From Isotricha intestinalis (Eukaryota > Ciliophora > Litostomatea > Vestibuliferida > Isotrichidae): a DNA stretch of 30,500 nt. The translations under genes and the position numbers were made by a program. The stretch is taken from positions 1 to 30,500 of the forward strand of contig JAJJLU010000574.1 in the NCBI GenBank assembly GCA_023807065.1. The letters run 5' to 3'. This document shows, piece by piece, positions 19,701-28,821 of this stretch. Below the pieces are notes generated by a model that saw only the letters and a program-made list of their open reading frames with translations, had not been told where the DNA came from and did no database searches. Positions within the stretch are counted from its first letter, which is position 1. Each line of letters opens with the position of its first letter.

Positions 19701-22700
19701 TCACTAATATCTCCAATTATATCAGAAGTCATTTTTGTAACTGAAGTAATTTGAGTTAATATTTGAGAAGTTGGATCAGTTGAAATTGTTTGAGTATTTG
19801 AAAAAGGAATTTTTAGATTGGTTTGAAAAATAATTTTATCGTGAACGTAACCAATAATTTTTCCATCATTAACAGTAGGAAAAGGTTTTGATTTAATAGG
19901 TGAGATATAAATATATAAATCAGTACTTAAACCATAAGATGCTTTATATGCTCTTTTATCAATCCAAGCATATATTAAATCTGTTCCTGGATTATGTGTT
20001 TGATCCAGATTATTTGTTTTTATTTTACAATTATGTAATAATCCATTTCCTTCTTTCCAAACATCATCATAATTATAATTCTCATTTCCAAAGGGTTTAA
20101 TTTCAGAAAAGGAAAATTTACATAATGTTTCTTCTGGAGATAAAACTAAATAATCATCTTGTAAATTTAATGTTAATACAACTTGCATCCCTGGATGTGC
20201 TTCTCTTTGAAGTGGAATTTTTAATTCTAATTTATTATAAGAATTTAAATTATATGGTTCTAAAATATATGTGGCAGAAATGGTGGTTGAAATATCAAAT
20301 TCAGAACCAAAACTCATTATATGATTATTTGAATTTTCAATGGAATAAAAAATATTATCATTAACATAATAATCTAAATCAGTATCTTGATTAGGAAGTC
20401 GGATTTTAAAGTTTCTAGCAATAAAATTTTTAATTCCAAAACCATCAATCATATAACAATAAAAATCAAATTTCTCACTTGGATCAACAATAGGACAAGC
20501 AATTCTTCCTGTTCTTTCATCAGTGTCACAAATAGAAGAAATATAATTTACATCTACAACATTTCTTATATTACAATAAGAATTAGTTATTATTGTATTA
20601 TCATTGGCAGAAATGATTTCGAAAGATACTATTGAATAAATAGGAAGAATTAAATTAATTGGAGTAGAGAATTCAATGTGTAAACTTATTGCTGGATCTT
20701 TAAAATATAATGCAGGTCTATCTCCAAAAAGTTTTGGTACAGATGTTCCATGATATGTATCATATGCCCAATGACTTATTACATATTTATTTGAATTTGG
20801 AACATAATTAGAAAAATAATTTATGGCATCATGATTTGAACTTAAACCCCAAAATGCTATTAAATCATCAGTACAAAATTTATTTCCTTCTTGACATATA
20901 AAACTATCATAATCTAAAACAAAACCTGTATTTATCTTTAAATAAGGTTCATTATATTCTAAATTTTCAGGAGCTGAATTTGTAACACCTAATTTATTCT
21001 TTCTGTAATATCCAGCAACTAATTTATTCCATTTTTTACCAAAAGCATAAAAAGGTGTTGATGAAATATATTTACTTACGAAAAAATCATTTGCTGATAT
21101 AGTGTTTGAATCAAGTTGATAAGCATGTTCATTAAAAAATAATAAAAATGAATCAATAGTATCATATTGATTATTATTTATTGTATCTCTTCTTCCATTC
21201 CAAATTTTTAAATAATTTGTCCCATCATCTTCAATAACAAAAGACAATGTATTAAAATAAACATCTTCATTATTTCCACTTGGATCAATTACCATTTTTG
21301 GAGTGGATAAAATTAATCTATTATATTGATTATCACTAATTTTCTTAGTTAAAAACCCTTTAAAACCATCATGACCAAAATCAACCATAGAATTAAATTT
21401 TCCAAAAGCTCCTATAAATGAAGGAAAAACTCCTAAAGCATAAGGAATGGAATTTCCATTAGAAATATAAAAAGGACAATAATATGGAATTAATAAAGGA
21501 CCATTGTCGAAATCTTCGAAAATTTGAAGTGAAGTTGGATTTTTTATTAATATTAAACTTCCTAAATAAAATAAATAACTTGTACTTCCACTTTGATATA
21601 TTGATGTCATTGACATTGCCATTGTATATAAAGGAGATGAAATATCTGTTTTTAAATTTGTTTCAATATCTGTATAAAAATTATTTTTTCCCATTGAATG
21701 TTGACTTGAATAACCATAAGATTTAACTTTAGAATTTAAATTCCCAATAGGATAATTTGAAGCAATTAAACTATATTCACTTTCAATTAAACTTCCTAAA
21801 AAAATCCACAACAAAAAAGTATCTGAACTACTAATAATAGGAGTAGATCCTCTATTAATTGCTTTCTGATTAACTTCAATTAAACAAACACCAGCTTTTT
21901 GATTAGGATTCATAAATGAAAAATGATTAACAACAACATCTTCAACTCCAAAATACACAAAACTTGAAGTTTGACTAATATCATTAAAAACTCCTCCTTC
22001 AGGAAATAATTTAATAAATCTTAAAACTCTTAAATATCTATTATTATTATTATTAGTTGAATCTTCATATTTAATTCCCATAATAATTTCAATAGGAGTA
22101 TATAATGAAGTTATTGTTTGATCTAAATTATAATATTTATGACAAGTATCAGCATAACCAAAATATATATAAATTGGTGAATCTGTTGAAATTTGAGATT
22201 TTAAAGTTTTATCATCTCCAAAACTCCATTCTCCAACTTTTAAATTATTATTTGTATTATCATATTCCCATCCTACATTATCTATTGAATAAATTGTATT
22301 ATCTGTTATTTTATCAATTACTTTAGAATATATTCCTGTTTTATCTTCTGAGAAAGATAAATCATTTGTTATCCAATTATATCTTTGAGGTGTTTTGGTG
22401 ACTGGAGTAGGTTGAAATGATTTTGGATTATTTGAATCTGTTGAATAACCAAAATTCCATGAAATAAAACATTTATCAATTGTATTTTTGGTAAAAAAAT
22501 TTGAAGAATATTTAGCGAAAAATTTCGCTTTTAAAGCTGTTAATCTTTTATTAGAATCTACTCCCATTCCCATTGGAAAAAATTGTCCTAATTTTTCATA
22601 TGAACCTGAAGGTAAAATTAATTTATTTCTTAATAGAATACTATCTGTATTAGTTATTTTATTTCCTGATGAATAAATATATTTTTCTTTAAAAGTTGAT

Positions 22701-24553
22701 GAATCTAAATATAAATTATTAAGTAAACTATTTGTTGAATATGTTGAAGCATCTAAAGTATAAATATTCCAATCAAAATATTCTCTATATAATAATTTTT
22801 CTTTTAAATTTGCATCAACTCCATTAGTATTAAAATTAGAAGAAGTATAATCTTCATAATTAAAAACATATCCATTATAATTTTTACTTCCCATATAAGT
22901 ATTATAACAAACAATACCATTTGGAGTAATAACACCATTTAAAAATAAATTATCTTCAATAAGTCTATCTTCTCCATATTTATTAGTAATAATTTCATTA
23001 TACATTGATAAATCAAATTGAAATTCTCTTGTAGAATCACTATTTAATAAATATTCATTATTTTTAGTTCCACATTCATCGAAAAAAATCCAAACAGTAA
23101 AATAATATTGTGTATTAGCTGTTAAAGTTCCTGGATAATAAAAGAAAATTCCACTTGGAATAGTAGAATCACTGTTAATATAACTTATAGGATAACATTT
23201 TGGAATGGAATCCATATCAGTAATACCAAAAGATGAAAAATCACATGTTGGAGCAATGAAAGTAACATGTTTTCCAATTTGAGGATCAATTTGTTTGATT
23301 GAAATATATTTATTTGTAACATCTTTTTCTCCAATATTAATAATAAATTTAATTGGAAAAGCACCACTTTGAAAAACATCAAAAGTATCTTCAATTTGAT
23401 TAGTTTCAGAATTTATTTTTGTTTGAGGATGAATAACATTTAAAGTAATATCTTTAGAATTAATTAAAGTAACAATTTTAATATAACCATAAATAACATA
23501 AGAATTTTTATATCTGACTAAAATTTCAAAATAACAATTATTGTTAGAATTAATACAAGCTTTATTTTTAGTAGTAAAACCTTTAAAATTTAAATTATAA
23601 CTTTGTCCTTTAACATTATCAAAAGAAGAATCTAAACTAAAACCAATAACTTTTCTTTCATCATCTTCTTCTAATTCTCTTAAAATAATATTTCCTTGAG
23701 GAACAACAGTACTTATTTGTGAAATTTCCATTGAAATAGAATTTTCAATGTATCCAATTCTATCTTTTGGATATCGAACACAAACGATATAATTATCCCA
23801 ATTAAACCAATCATTAAAAGATAATGTTATTGTAAAATCAAATTCACGATTGATATCTAAATCTAAAGTGTTTGCACTTGATGATATTAAATTTAAATTT
23901 ACTGAATTTGTATTTATATGATTTTCTTTTGGAAGAATTAAAATATTTGGAAAATTTCCTATATCGAAAATTTCTTTTGAAGGAGAATTTTTAGAAGAAG
24001 AAAAAACAGTGAAAGATAAAATATTTTTCATAGGATAACTTGAAGTAATATCATCAGTTAAAGTTAAAGTTAATTTATAATTATAACCAGGTAAAAAGAC
24101 TTCATTTGGATTTCTTGAAACAATTTTACAATAAGCAATGTTATTTTCAACATTTGAAGTTTCAGTATAATAATTCAAATCATAACCATCATAAGTTTCC
24201 GATTTTGAAGGTTCTAAATTAATATTAATATTGTTATCTAATCTAACTAAAGAACAAGAATGTTTTATAGTTCCTTCAAAATTAAAATCTGTATATGATG
24301 AATAAGCATTAAATTTAATTCCTATATATTGTAAATATGTTGCTCCTATTCCTAATTGAGTCGGTGCTCCATATTTATCAGAATTTTGAGGAAAGAAAAA
24401 ACGAAAAATCAATTTTGTTCCTTTTATTCCAATATCTTTTGTATATGAAGGTGTAATTTCTAATGGTAATCTTGGATCTGGAATTAATATCCCCGATATT
24501 GAAGTATGGATTATTATTGTCAATGTTAGAATTTTTAAGGATTGAATTCTCAT
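16757..24553 (-). CDS. Giant secreted or surface protein (2,598 aa), unrecognised family
   Basis: One uninterrupted frame runs from the ATG at 24553 to TAA at 16757. The first 20 residues (MRIQSLKILTLTIIIHTSIS) form a signal peptide. The last 18 residues are hydrophobic (ending FYTIFILALILF), with N-G just before them. That suits either a GPI-anchor signal or a single C-terminal membrane span. The body is beta-rich, full of Ser/Thr/Asn/Tyr with many N-x-S/T sites, and lacks the long Asn/Lys tracts of its neighbours, as expected of a folded ectodomain. A Cys-rich segment lies at about 2326-2410 (C-x-x-C in GGCIVCTD, then YYYCLAEEC and a few further Cys). No catalytic motif or named domain is recognised. 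Surface-coat, adhesion or cortical roles are possible but unproven. The gene divides a 239-bp promoter region with the divergent cyclin gene. Confidence 0.85.
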   Translation of the reverse strand: MRIQSLKILTLTIIIHTSISGILIPDPRLPLEITPSYTKDIGIKGTKLIFRFFFPQNSDKYGAPTQLGIGATYLQYIGIKFNAYSSYTDFNFEGTIKHSCSLVRLDNNININLEPSKSETYDGYDLNYYTETSNVENNIAYCKIVSRNPNEVFLPGYNYKLTLTLTDDITSSYPMKNILSFTVFSSSKNSPSKEIFDIGNFPNILILPKENHINTNSVNLNLISSSANTLDLDINREFDFTITLSFNDWFNWDNYIVCVRYPKDRIGYIENSISMEISQISTVVPQGNIILRELEEDDERKVIGFSLDSSFDNVKGQSYNLNFKGFTTKNKACINSNNNCYFEILVRYKNSYVIYGYIKIVTLINSKDITLNVIHPQTKINSETNQIEDTFDVFQSGAFPIKFIINIGEKDVTNKYISIKQIDPQIGKHVTFIAPTCDFSSFGITDMDSIPKCYPISYINSDSTIPSGIFFYYPGTLTANTQYYFTVWIFFDECGTKNNEYLLNSDSTREFQFDLSMYNEIITNKYGEDRLIEDNLFLNGVITPNGIVCYNTYMGSKNYNGYVFNYEDYTSSNFNTNGVDANLKEKLLYREYFDWNIYTLDASTYSTNSLLNNLYLDSSTFKEKYIYSSGNKITNTDSILLRNKLILPSGSYEKLGQFFPMGMGVDSNKRLTALKAKFFAKYSSNFFTKNTIDKCFISWNFGYSTDSNNPKSFQPTPVTKTPQRYNWITNDLSFSEDKTGIYSKVIDKITDNTIYSIDNVGWEYDNTNNNLKVGEWSFGDDKTLKSQISTDSPIYIYFGYADTCHKYYNLDQTITSLYTPIEIIMGIKYEDSTNNNNNRYLRVLRFIKLFPEGGVFNDISQTSSFVYFGVEDVVVNHFSFMNPNQKAGVCLIEVNQKAINRGSTPIISSSDTFLLWIFLGSLIESEYSLIASNYPIGNLNSKVKSYGYSSQHSMGKNNFYTDIETNLKTDISSPLYTMAMSMTSIYQSGSTSYLFYLGSLILIKNPTSLQIFEDFDNGPLLIPYYCPFYISNGNSIPYALGVFPSFIGAFGKFNSMVDFGHDGFKGFLTKKISDNQYNRLILSTPKMVIDPSGNNEDVYFNTLSFVIEDDGTNYLKIWNGRRDTINNNQYDTIDSFLLFFNEHAYQLDSNTISANDFFVSKYISSTPFYAFGKKWNKLVAGYYRKNKLGVTNSAPENLEYNEPYLKINTGFVLDYDSFICQEGNKFCTDDLIAFWGLSSNHDAINYFSNYVPNSNKYVISHWAYDTYHGTSVPKLFGDRPALYFKDPAISLHIEFSTPINLILPIYSIVSFEIISANDNTIITNSYCNIRNVVDVNYISSICDTDERTGRIACPIVDPSEKFDFYCYMIDGFGIKNFIARNFKIRLPNQDTDLDYYVNDNIFYSIENSNNHIMSFGSEFDISTTISATYILEPYNLNSYNKLELKIPLQREAHPGMQVVLTLNLQDDYLVLSPEETLCKFSFSEIKPFGNENYNYDDVWKEGNGLLHNCKIKTNNLDQTHNPGTDLIYAWIDKRAYKASYGLSTDLYIYISPIKSKPFPTVNDGKIIGYVHDKIIFQTNLKIPFSNTQTISTDPTSQILTQITSVTKMTSDIIGDISDYTFQFKLDDAVTLSVLNTYPVNAIRLFLPEVITFTNINEVMCYDVDLKDTILACSFEDNNIITIILSAPITSSSTSKIKNILITSFVNPLITTAINYACDYISIDSYGIYSNLISGVGLIPAGKINQPSYVCGLRFYHVVTPVSSFYPRESATFTFKVGFDYANGYCQSASAKLTGNVKTIIVEFPVDYNLFINKIPTVTVDEYGTNEAIVPYLVQNILVNEVKIYGRRLHISIGTNTPAASPNFKYWLIVVGPLINPNSVPESGYTDPFKISVLDIENHHYHTTGLNDNTYTSDIIGDDNPDERENEYQWYRGNKIDLRYKYIIDIEYNKIYNRAFFQPGRFYLCYIHTSHPDPKAYLYPSYNDLTFPSPLKSMESKYVAPTLYGEGMPYYMGVPCTTPEGMYIVSPTQSNNEDYIPPPTLIITVKLLSPAEISFESPKSVPTFAGLRLYYYFSEPNVDSLRIQWERDTSVSDLTEIDSIKVNPGTITNITTGYTNVYTTIRVGTTALLGPQKFTAVFINKCYGITPSTFQVTEASGLSTLSISESIDISTQLTIQNAEDDPTLESDDIKINVKTNYYPSFLYCELECFSLTYDEASSLMYPHFTYMSKKIWAYNNIFRRYATFYFDSFTNEKTLYFRNLLRGYSYKLACAFQSTEYHDIDDASDIVPYGYGTIGTGINTIYPENTQCNTFYFSNKPTEQVKQALVNYCQYLYGVNGGYNSGGCIVCTDASGMYRAPGYNIDNYYYCLAEECSNHWKDENVAKELYEVYNNSTAKKKAFTVCATSNRICVSSSHNLNTIFQRFISEVKTNDLANQYLERSDVKYNSAYNQLNYKDEKLDSSNLKIDILKPVTQTGYGKWKAYFLNSKGLTVNCYWKLLLEERGTPQIEEVASCMSYDYNCGTFPADNNGIEYEVPDNGKREPLKIQRKYNLFITCANQVPSPIYFSDLIMFGPYSVVVTNGIFLKVNFYTIFILALILF

Positions 24554-24792
24554 TTTTTTTTATTTTTTTTTTTGATTTTTTATATGTTTTTTGTTTTATA
24601 TATTATTTTTGATTGATTTTGTTTAGACTTTGTCAAAAAGAATTAAGTATGTTTGGTGAATAAAAAGTTGTTTTAATTTATTTTTTTTTATTATATATTA
24701 AGTTATATTTAATTTATTTAATATTTCTTATTTTTTTTTTTATAAAAATTATTTTATTTATTGGTTTTTTAATATAATTTTAATTAAAAAAT

Positions 24793-25959
24793 ATGCAAAG
24801 TGAAAATATAAATACTATTGAAATGAATAATAATGAATCTGCATTTACTTTCATAACAAGAAAAATAACAAATAATTCTTCTCAAATAAACCAAAATAAA
24901 TTAACAGTGATTTATGAAAAAGAAAATAAAGATAAAAATCCAATAATTTCTACAATGACTTTTTGTCTTAAAGACACAGAAGAAAATTTTAATCAAAATA
25001 AAAAAGCTTCATATTATAAAATATCAGAAAATAATAAAGAAAATATAAAACAAAATTATATTAAAGTTCAAAAAAAATATAATATTAATGTTCCTTCTTC
25101 AACTTCAACAAGTGAAATATATATTTCAGAAAAAGAAAATAATTCAAATAAAAAAAATGTATTCAATGATTGTAATATTAAAAACCTAAATTTTCCATAT
25201 GAATATTTATCAGATATTTTTACAAATATATTAAAAGATTCAACAAAAAAAAATTATTCTTTAGAAAAAATTTTATTAATTCAATCAAAAGATATAATTA
25301 AAAATAGACAAATTTTAATTAATTGGTTATCTCTTTTACATTTCATTTGTCATTATAATGAAATGACTTTTTATTTAACAATAAATTTATTAGATTCTTA
25401 TTTATCAAAAAAAAAAATTTCTAATGATAAACTTCAATTATTAGGAATTGTTTGTTTTTGGATTTCTTCTAAATATAATGAAGTATTTAATATTCCTTTA
25501 AGTTATTTTGAAAAATTAAAATTAAATTTTAAAAAAGAAGAAATTTTAAATTTTGAATATGAAGTTTTAGAAACTTTAAATTATAATATTTCTATTTCTA
25601 CAGTATATGAAATTTATTCTTATTTAAGTTTAAGATTTTCTTTTAATGAAACTGATTTTTATTTTGGTTTATTTATGTTAGAAGTTTTTCAATTAGATAT
25701 TAAAAGCACAAATTATCATTCTTTAATTATTGCAGAATCAATTTGTTATTTAGTTTATTATATTAATTATAAACAAAATTTAAATTTAAAAGATTTTGTT
25801 ATTAAAGATGATGAACATAAAGTTAGAAATTGTATTACTGAAATTTTTGAAGATTGCAAAAATATAGTTAAAACTCCTTTTGAGAATAATGTAATCAAAA
25901 AATTTTCAAATGAAAAATATAAAAAAATTTGTATTGTTTATAATATTGTGAATAAGTGA
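24793..25959 (+). CDS. A/B-type cyclin
   Basis: The 388-residue protein starts at ATG 24793 and ends in TGA. Residues 1-135 are a disordered Asn/Lys/Ser-rich N-terminus. The N-terminal cyclin box spans about 138-268: EYLSDIF, then NRQILINWLSLLHFICHY (171-188), equivalent to the MRAILVDWL segment of mitotic cyclins. TFYLTINLLDSYLSKKKI and LQLLGIVCFWISSKYNEV match the following helices, including the conserved Lys of the CDK interface. A second cyclin fold covers about 269-370. I see no clear RxxLxxxxN destruction box in the N-terminus, so turnover may use another degron. By family knowledge it should activate a CDK; ciliates have many cyclins, so the phase of action cannot be named. It faces the 268-aa gene convergently 105 bp away. 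Confidence 0.9.
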   Translation: MQSENINTIEMNNNESAFTFITRKITNNSSQINQNKLTVIYEKENKDKNPIISTMTFCLKDTEENFNQNKKASYYKISENNKENIKQNYIKVQKKYNINVPSSTSTSEIYISEKENNSNKKNVFNDCNIKNLNFPYEYLSDIFTNILKDSTKKNYSLEKILLIQSKDIIKNRQILINWLSLLHFICHYNEMTFYLTINLLDSYLSKKKISNDKLQLLGIVCFWISSKYNEVFNIPLSYFEKLKLNFKKEEILNFEYEVLETLNYNISISTVYEIYSYLSLRFSFNETDFYFGLFMLEVFQLDIKSTNYHSLIIAESICYLVYYINYKQNLNLKDFVIKDDEHKVRNCITEIFEDCKNIVKTPFENNVIKKFSNEKYKKICIVYNIVNK

Positions 25960-26063
25960 AAAATATTAATTTTTTTTCTCTTATAAATAATTATATTATA
26001 TATATAATTATCATTTTATAATAATTATTATAAATAATAAAAAATTAATATACAAATAATTTA

Positions 26064-26870
26064 TTAATTAGATGTATTTGAATTTTGGTTTTTTGAATTA
26101 TTTATTGTTAATCTCATTTTTTCTTTTTCAATATTATTTAAATAATATTTTATTTTAGTTTCAGAAGGAAAAGAAATAATACCAATTCTAATAAAATCAA
26201 TAATTATTCCTTCAGTAATTATCATAGAAACTTTATCAAAATCTAATTGAAGTTTATTTTTAATTAATCTATTTAATTTTTGATTTAATAAAAATGAATA
26301 AACAAAATTTTTAAATTTAATTGAAGAAGTAGGAACTTTACTTCCTGAAAAAGAAAGTGAATTTAATATTTGAATTGTTATATTTTTTATATTTTCACAT
26401 AATTCAGGATAATTATATAATAATTGTTGATAATCATTTTCTGCTGTTATTGATAATTGAAAATGATTTTCTTTATTTTCTATTTTTTTATTTAAATATT
26501 TTTCATTATTTTCTTTTAAAGAAGATTTTTGTTTATTTATATTAAACAAAAATAAGGAATCCATTTCTTTTATATTTGTTATATCTTTATTATTTATTAA
26601 CTTCATTAAAAGATTATTTTGTATTATTCCATCTAAATTTAATTGAGTAATAAATAATATAAATAATTTATCTTGAGATATATTTTTATTTTTTATATGA
26701 AATCCAGCATAATTTTGTTCTATGAAATTTAATAATATACTTTTTAATCCTTTATAATCTAAATTTTGATGATTGTTTATAAAATTTTTTATATTATTAT
26801 AAGTTTTTTGAAAAATACTTGAACTTTGAATATCTTTATCATTCATTATTGGAAATTCTTTCTTTTCCAT
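26064..26870 (-). CDS. Unrecognised 268-aa protein
   Basis: The frame runs from the ATG at 26870 to TAA at 26064 without interruption. It looks mainly helical: an N-terminal helical region (KTYNNIKNFINNHQNL, about 24-39), an Asn/Lys/Glu-rich linker near 110-140, and a second helical region about 145-250 with SLSFSGSKVPTSS and IITEGIIIDFIRIGIISF. There is no signal peptide, no membrane span of convincing length and no catalytic motif. I do not recognise the family. It is likely a real gene because codon use and spacing match its neighbours. It is a candidate for structure-based searches. Confidence 0.72.
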   Translation of the reverse strand: MEKKEFPIMNDKDIQSSSIFQKTYNNIKNFINNHQNLDYKGLKSILLNFIEQNYAGFHIKNKNISQDKLFILFITQLNLDGIIQNNLLMKLINNKDITNIKEMDSLFLFNINKQKSSLKENNEKYLNKKIENKENHFQLSITAENDYQQLLYNYPELCENIKNITIQILNSLSFSGSKVPTSSIKFKNFVYSFLLNQKLNRLIKNKLQLDFDKVSMIITEGIIIDFIRIGIISFPSETKIKYYLNNIEKEKMRLTINNSKNQNSNTSN

Positions 26871-26936
26871 TTAATCAAATAATTTAATTATTATAATTCC
26901 ATAAAAATATATTTTTAAAGGAATAATTAATTAAAA

Positions 26937-26951
26937 AAATTGTTTTTATGT
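26937..26951 (+). repeat. 15-nt direct repeat, left copy (aaattgtttttatgt)
   Basis: An identical 15-nt string occurs again at 27176-27190. The two copies bracket the candidate structured RNA. They could be shared transcription or processing elements, or chance in AT-rich DNA. The GTTTTTATG core is more specific than the flanks. Confidence 0.35.
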
Positions 26952-26954
26952 TAC

Positions 26955-27086
26955 AAGACATCTTCATAACTTTGCGGTAATATATATTTTTAAAATTGTA
27001 TTTTTTACCTTCACAGTTATGATAAATTGAATAAAAAGATTATATGCAGCTAAGTATAAAAAGTTGTACTTAGTTTTAGAGGTCTT
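26955..27086. ncRNA. Candidate structured RNA with a three-way junction fold
   Basis: Within the 394-bp spacer between two minus-strand genes, a block of higher GC folds well. The closing stem is AAGACATCT (26955-26963) with AGAGGTCTT (27078-27086), 8 of 9 pairs. Hairpin 1 is CATAACT (26965-26971) with AGTTATG (27015-27021), an internal loop TTGC/TTCAC, then GGTAA (26976-26980) with TTACC (27005-27009). Hairpin 2 is CTAAGTA (27050-27056) with TACTTAG (27067-27073) and a 10-nt loop. Strand is undecided, since such stems read on both; a T7 run at the left edge (26932-26939, minus sense) could end a Pol III transcript. An H/ACA-like RNA (two hairpins with a pocket) is one option. It is not a tRNA, U6 or SRP RNA, and it lacks a CCCCAAT template, so telomerase RNA is unlikely. 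Confidence 0.45.
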
Positions 27087-27175
27087 TAACAATAAAATAA
27101 TAAAAACAGAAAAAAAAATATGATATATACATTTAAACAAAAAAAATTTAATTCAATAAAAAAATAAATAAAACA

Positions 27176-27190
27176 AAATTGTTTTTATGT
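27176..27190 (+). repeat. 15-nt direct repeat, right copy (aaattgtttttatgt)
   Basis: An exact match to 26937-26951, about 240 bp away. It lies about 75 bp before the stop codon of the PQ-loop gene, hence downstream of that gene on its own strand. Confidence 0.35.
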
Positions 27191-27264
27191 GATAAAAATC
27201 AATAAAAAAGACTATGAAAAAGTTTTTTTAAATTTCATTTCCATAAAAAACAATAAAAAACCTT

Positions 27265-28242
27265 TTAATTGTTATTATTATTAATCAATGGTTTATTTTC
27301 CGTAACAATGATTTCTTCTTGAGAAGAATGATAATCATCATTAAAAGTATTATAACTTTTATTACTATTACTGAAAGTATCTCTATCACTAGATTTCTCA
27401 GAATCATTAAACTTGATATGATGATCAGAATTAAAAAATAATTCATTTTCTAAAATATTAAAAGGTCCTTGATGATAATAGAAAAATTGAGCAATGATAA
27501 TAACATTAACAGTAATTTGTAAGAAACCACAAATAGGAAATTGCCAAGGACAATTAGTAACAATATAATAAATAGTTTTAAAGCAATCACCAAATAACCA
27601 ACAACCAATCATTATCATTGATAATGCATCTGCACTTTTCATTTGATAATTTGTTATTATTTGTGGTATTGCTAATACTACATCTATTCCTGTTGATATA
27701 AATCCTATTACATCCATATATAATTTATTATCAAAACCAAATAATAATGTGATGAAATACATTATTAATATAAATAATATAGTGTATAATATAAAAGGAA
27801 TTATTGAATTCCATTCCCAAAATCTTTCATAGGAAAAATATTCTTTTATAAAGTGATTGAATTTATTTTTAAATTTTGATTTTTTTGGGTCATCTAAATA
27901 TTTTTTTGGAAATTCACTTGGATCTCTATAAATAATATAACATTGAATAACTAGAAATTGCATTGATGAAGTTAATATTGATTGAAATAAGAGAAATATA
28001 TTAAATTTTCTTCCAAACCAAAAATAAATTCTAAATATATTTGAAAGTAAAATTTTCATATTCATTGATAAACAAAAACCTAATGAAGTTCCTTTCTTTT
28101 TAAATTTTATTGATTGTGTTATATATCCTATTGCTGGTCCAAATACTACTCCTAAGTTTATTAGGAATCCTACAATACTTAGAAATGTTGGTTTATAAGG
28201 AATTATTGTTAAATTTGATGAAGTTTCATTTTGAGAAAACAT
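27265..28242 (-). CDS. SLC66A2: PQ-loop membrane protein, SLC66A2 (PQLC1) type
   Basis: The 325-residue protein starts at the ATG at 28242. Seven membrane segments are predicted by eye in two triple-helix halves. The first half (about 18-105) reads VGFLINLGVVFGPAIGYITQS, with the PQ position degenerate (TQ), and then ILLSNIFRIYFWFGRKF. The second half (about 145-255) reads FWEWNSIIPF, AIPQIITNYQ (canonical PQ at 193-194), SADALSMIMIGCWLFGD, FKTIYYI and FPICGFLQITVNVIIIAQ. The FWFGRxF, S-x-x-x-S-M and GDxFKT signatures match SLC66A2/PQLC1 as I recall it. The last 65 residues are an acidic Ser/Asn-rich cytosolic tail. Related proteins act in lysosomal/endosomal transport or in phospholipid asymmetry at the Golgi/endosome. 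The transported substrate here is unknown. Confidence 0.85.
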   Translation of the reverse strand: MFSQNETSSNLTIIPYKPTFLSIVGFLINLGVVFGPAIGYITQSIKFKKKGTSLGFCLSMNMKILLSNIFRIYFWFGRKFNIFLLFQSILTSSMQFLVIQCYIIYRDPSEFPKKYLDDPKKSKFKNKFNHFIKEYFSYERFWEWNSIIPFILYTILFILIMYFITLLFGFDNKLYMDVIGFISTGIDVVLAIPQIITNYQMKSADALSMIMIGCWLFGDCFKTIYYIVTNCPWQFPICGFLQITVNVIIIAQFFYYHQGPFNILENELFFNSDHHIKFNDSEKSSDRDTFSNSNKSYNTFNDDYHSSQEEIIVTENKPLINNNNN

Positions 28243-28821
28243 TTTTATGTTTTTTATTTTATTTCAGTTTTTTTAAAAGGTAATAATAAAAACGATTAAA
28301 ATTAATTTTAATTATATTTTTTTTATATTTTTTTTAATTTAATCAAAATTACTTTTTGAATATAATATTATTGTTTAATATTTATACTTTTATATCATAA
28401 TTATAAAATGAATATAATCACTTTTAGAAAAAAGAAAGACTTACAATCACATTAATAATAATAATTTAAAAAGTTATAAAGTTTATATCCATGTTGATAA
28501 ATAATAATAAATGAAAAACTTTTATTTTTTTGAAATTTTTTACTTTAAAAAATCAAAAAAGGAAATTCTACTATATTAATTTATTTTAATGTCTATGTTA
28601 AATAAATAAATAAAAAATTTAAATAAAAATAACATTAATAAAATATATATTCAGAATAATAAATTATTTACTATATTTTTTATATTAAATTTTAATTTGA
28701 TGAAATAATAATTTTACAGCAAATTAATAAAGTTAAAAAACCAATTATTTTCTTTATAATAAATTAAACCTTTTTTTTTACATTAAAACCTAATAAAATA
28801 AAAGATAATACATGAATTAAT
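28243..28821. other. Intergenic AT-rich spacer, nothing supported
   Basis: A 579-bp stretch between two minus-strand genes. It should contain the promoter of the PQ-loop gene near 28243-28400 and the 3' region of the CBM-like gene. I find no frame with coding character, no tRNA T-loop and no GC-bearing hairpin; visible inverted repeats are pure A/T and expected by chance. Confidence 0.5.

Noticed and set aside
27044..27066. U1 snRNA 5' end on the minus strand (ATACTTAGCTGCA resembles ATACTTACCTGGCA)
   Set aside because: The C needed to pair with the intron's first G is a G here, and the string lies inside a hairpin stem and not at an RNA 5' end.
26955..27086. Telomerase RNA as the identity of the structured RNA
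   Set aside because: No CCCCAAT-like template of more than one repeat is present on either strand of the block.
28530..28580. Hairpin ATTTTTTACTTTAAAAAAT in the 28.2-28.8 kb spacer
   Set aside because: Pure A/T pairing of this size is expected by chance at this base composition.
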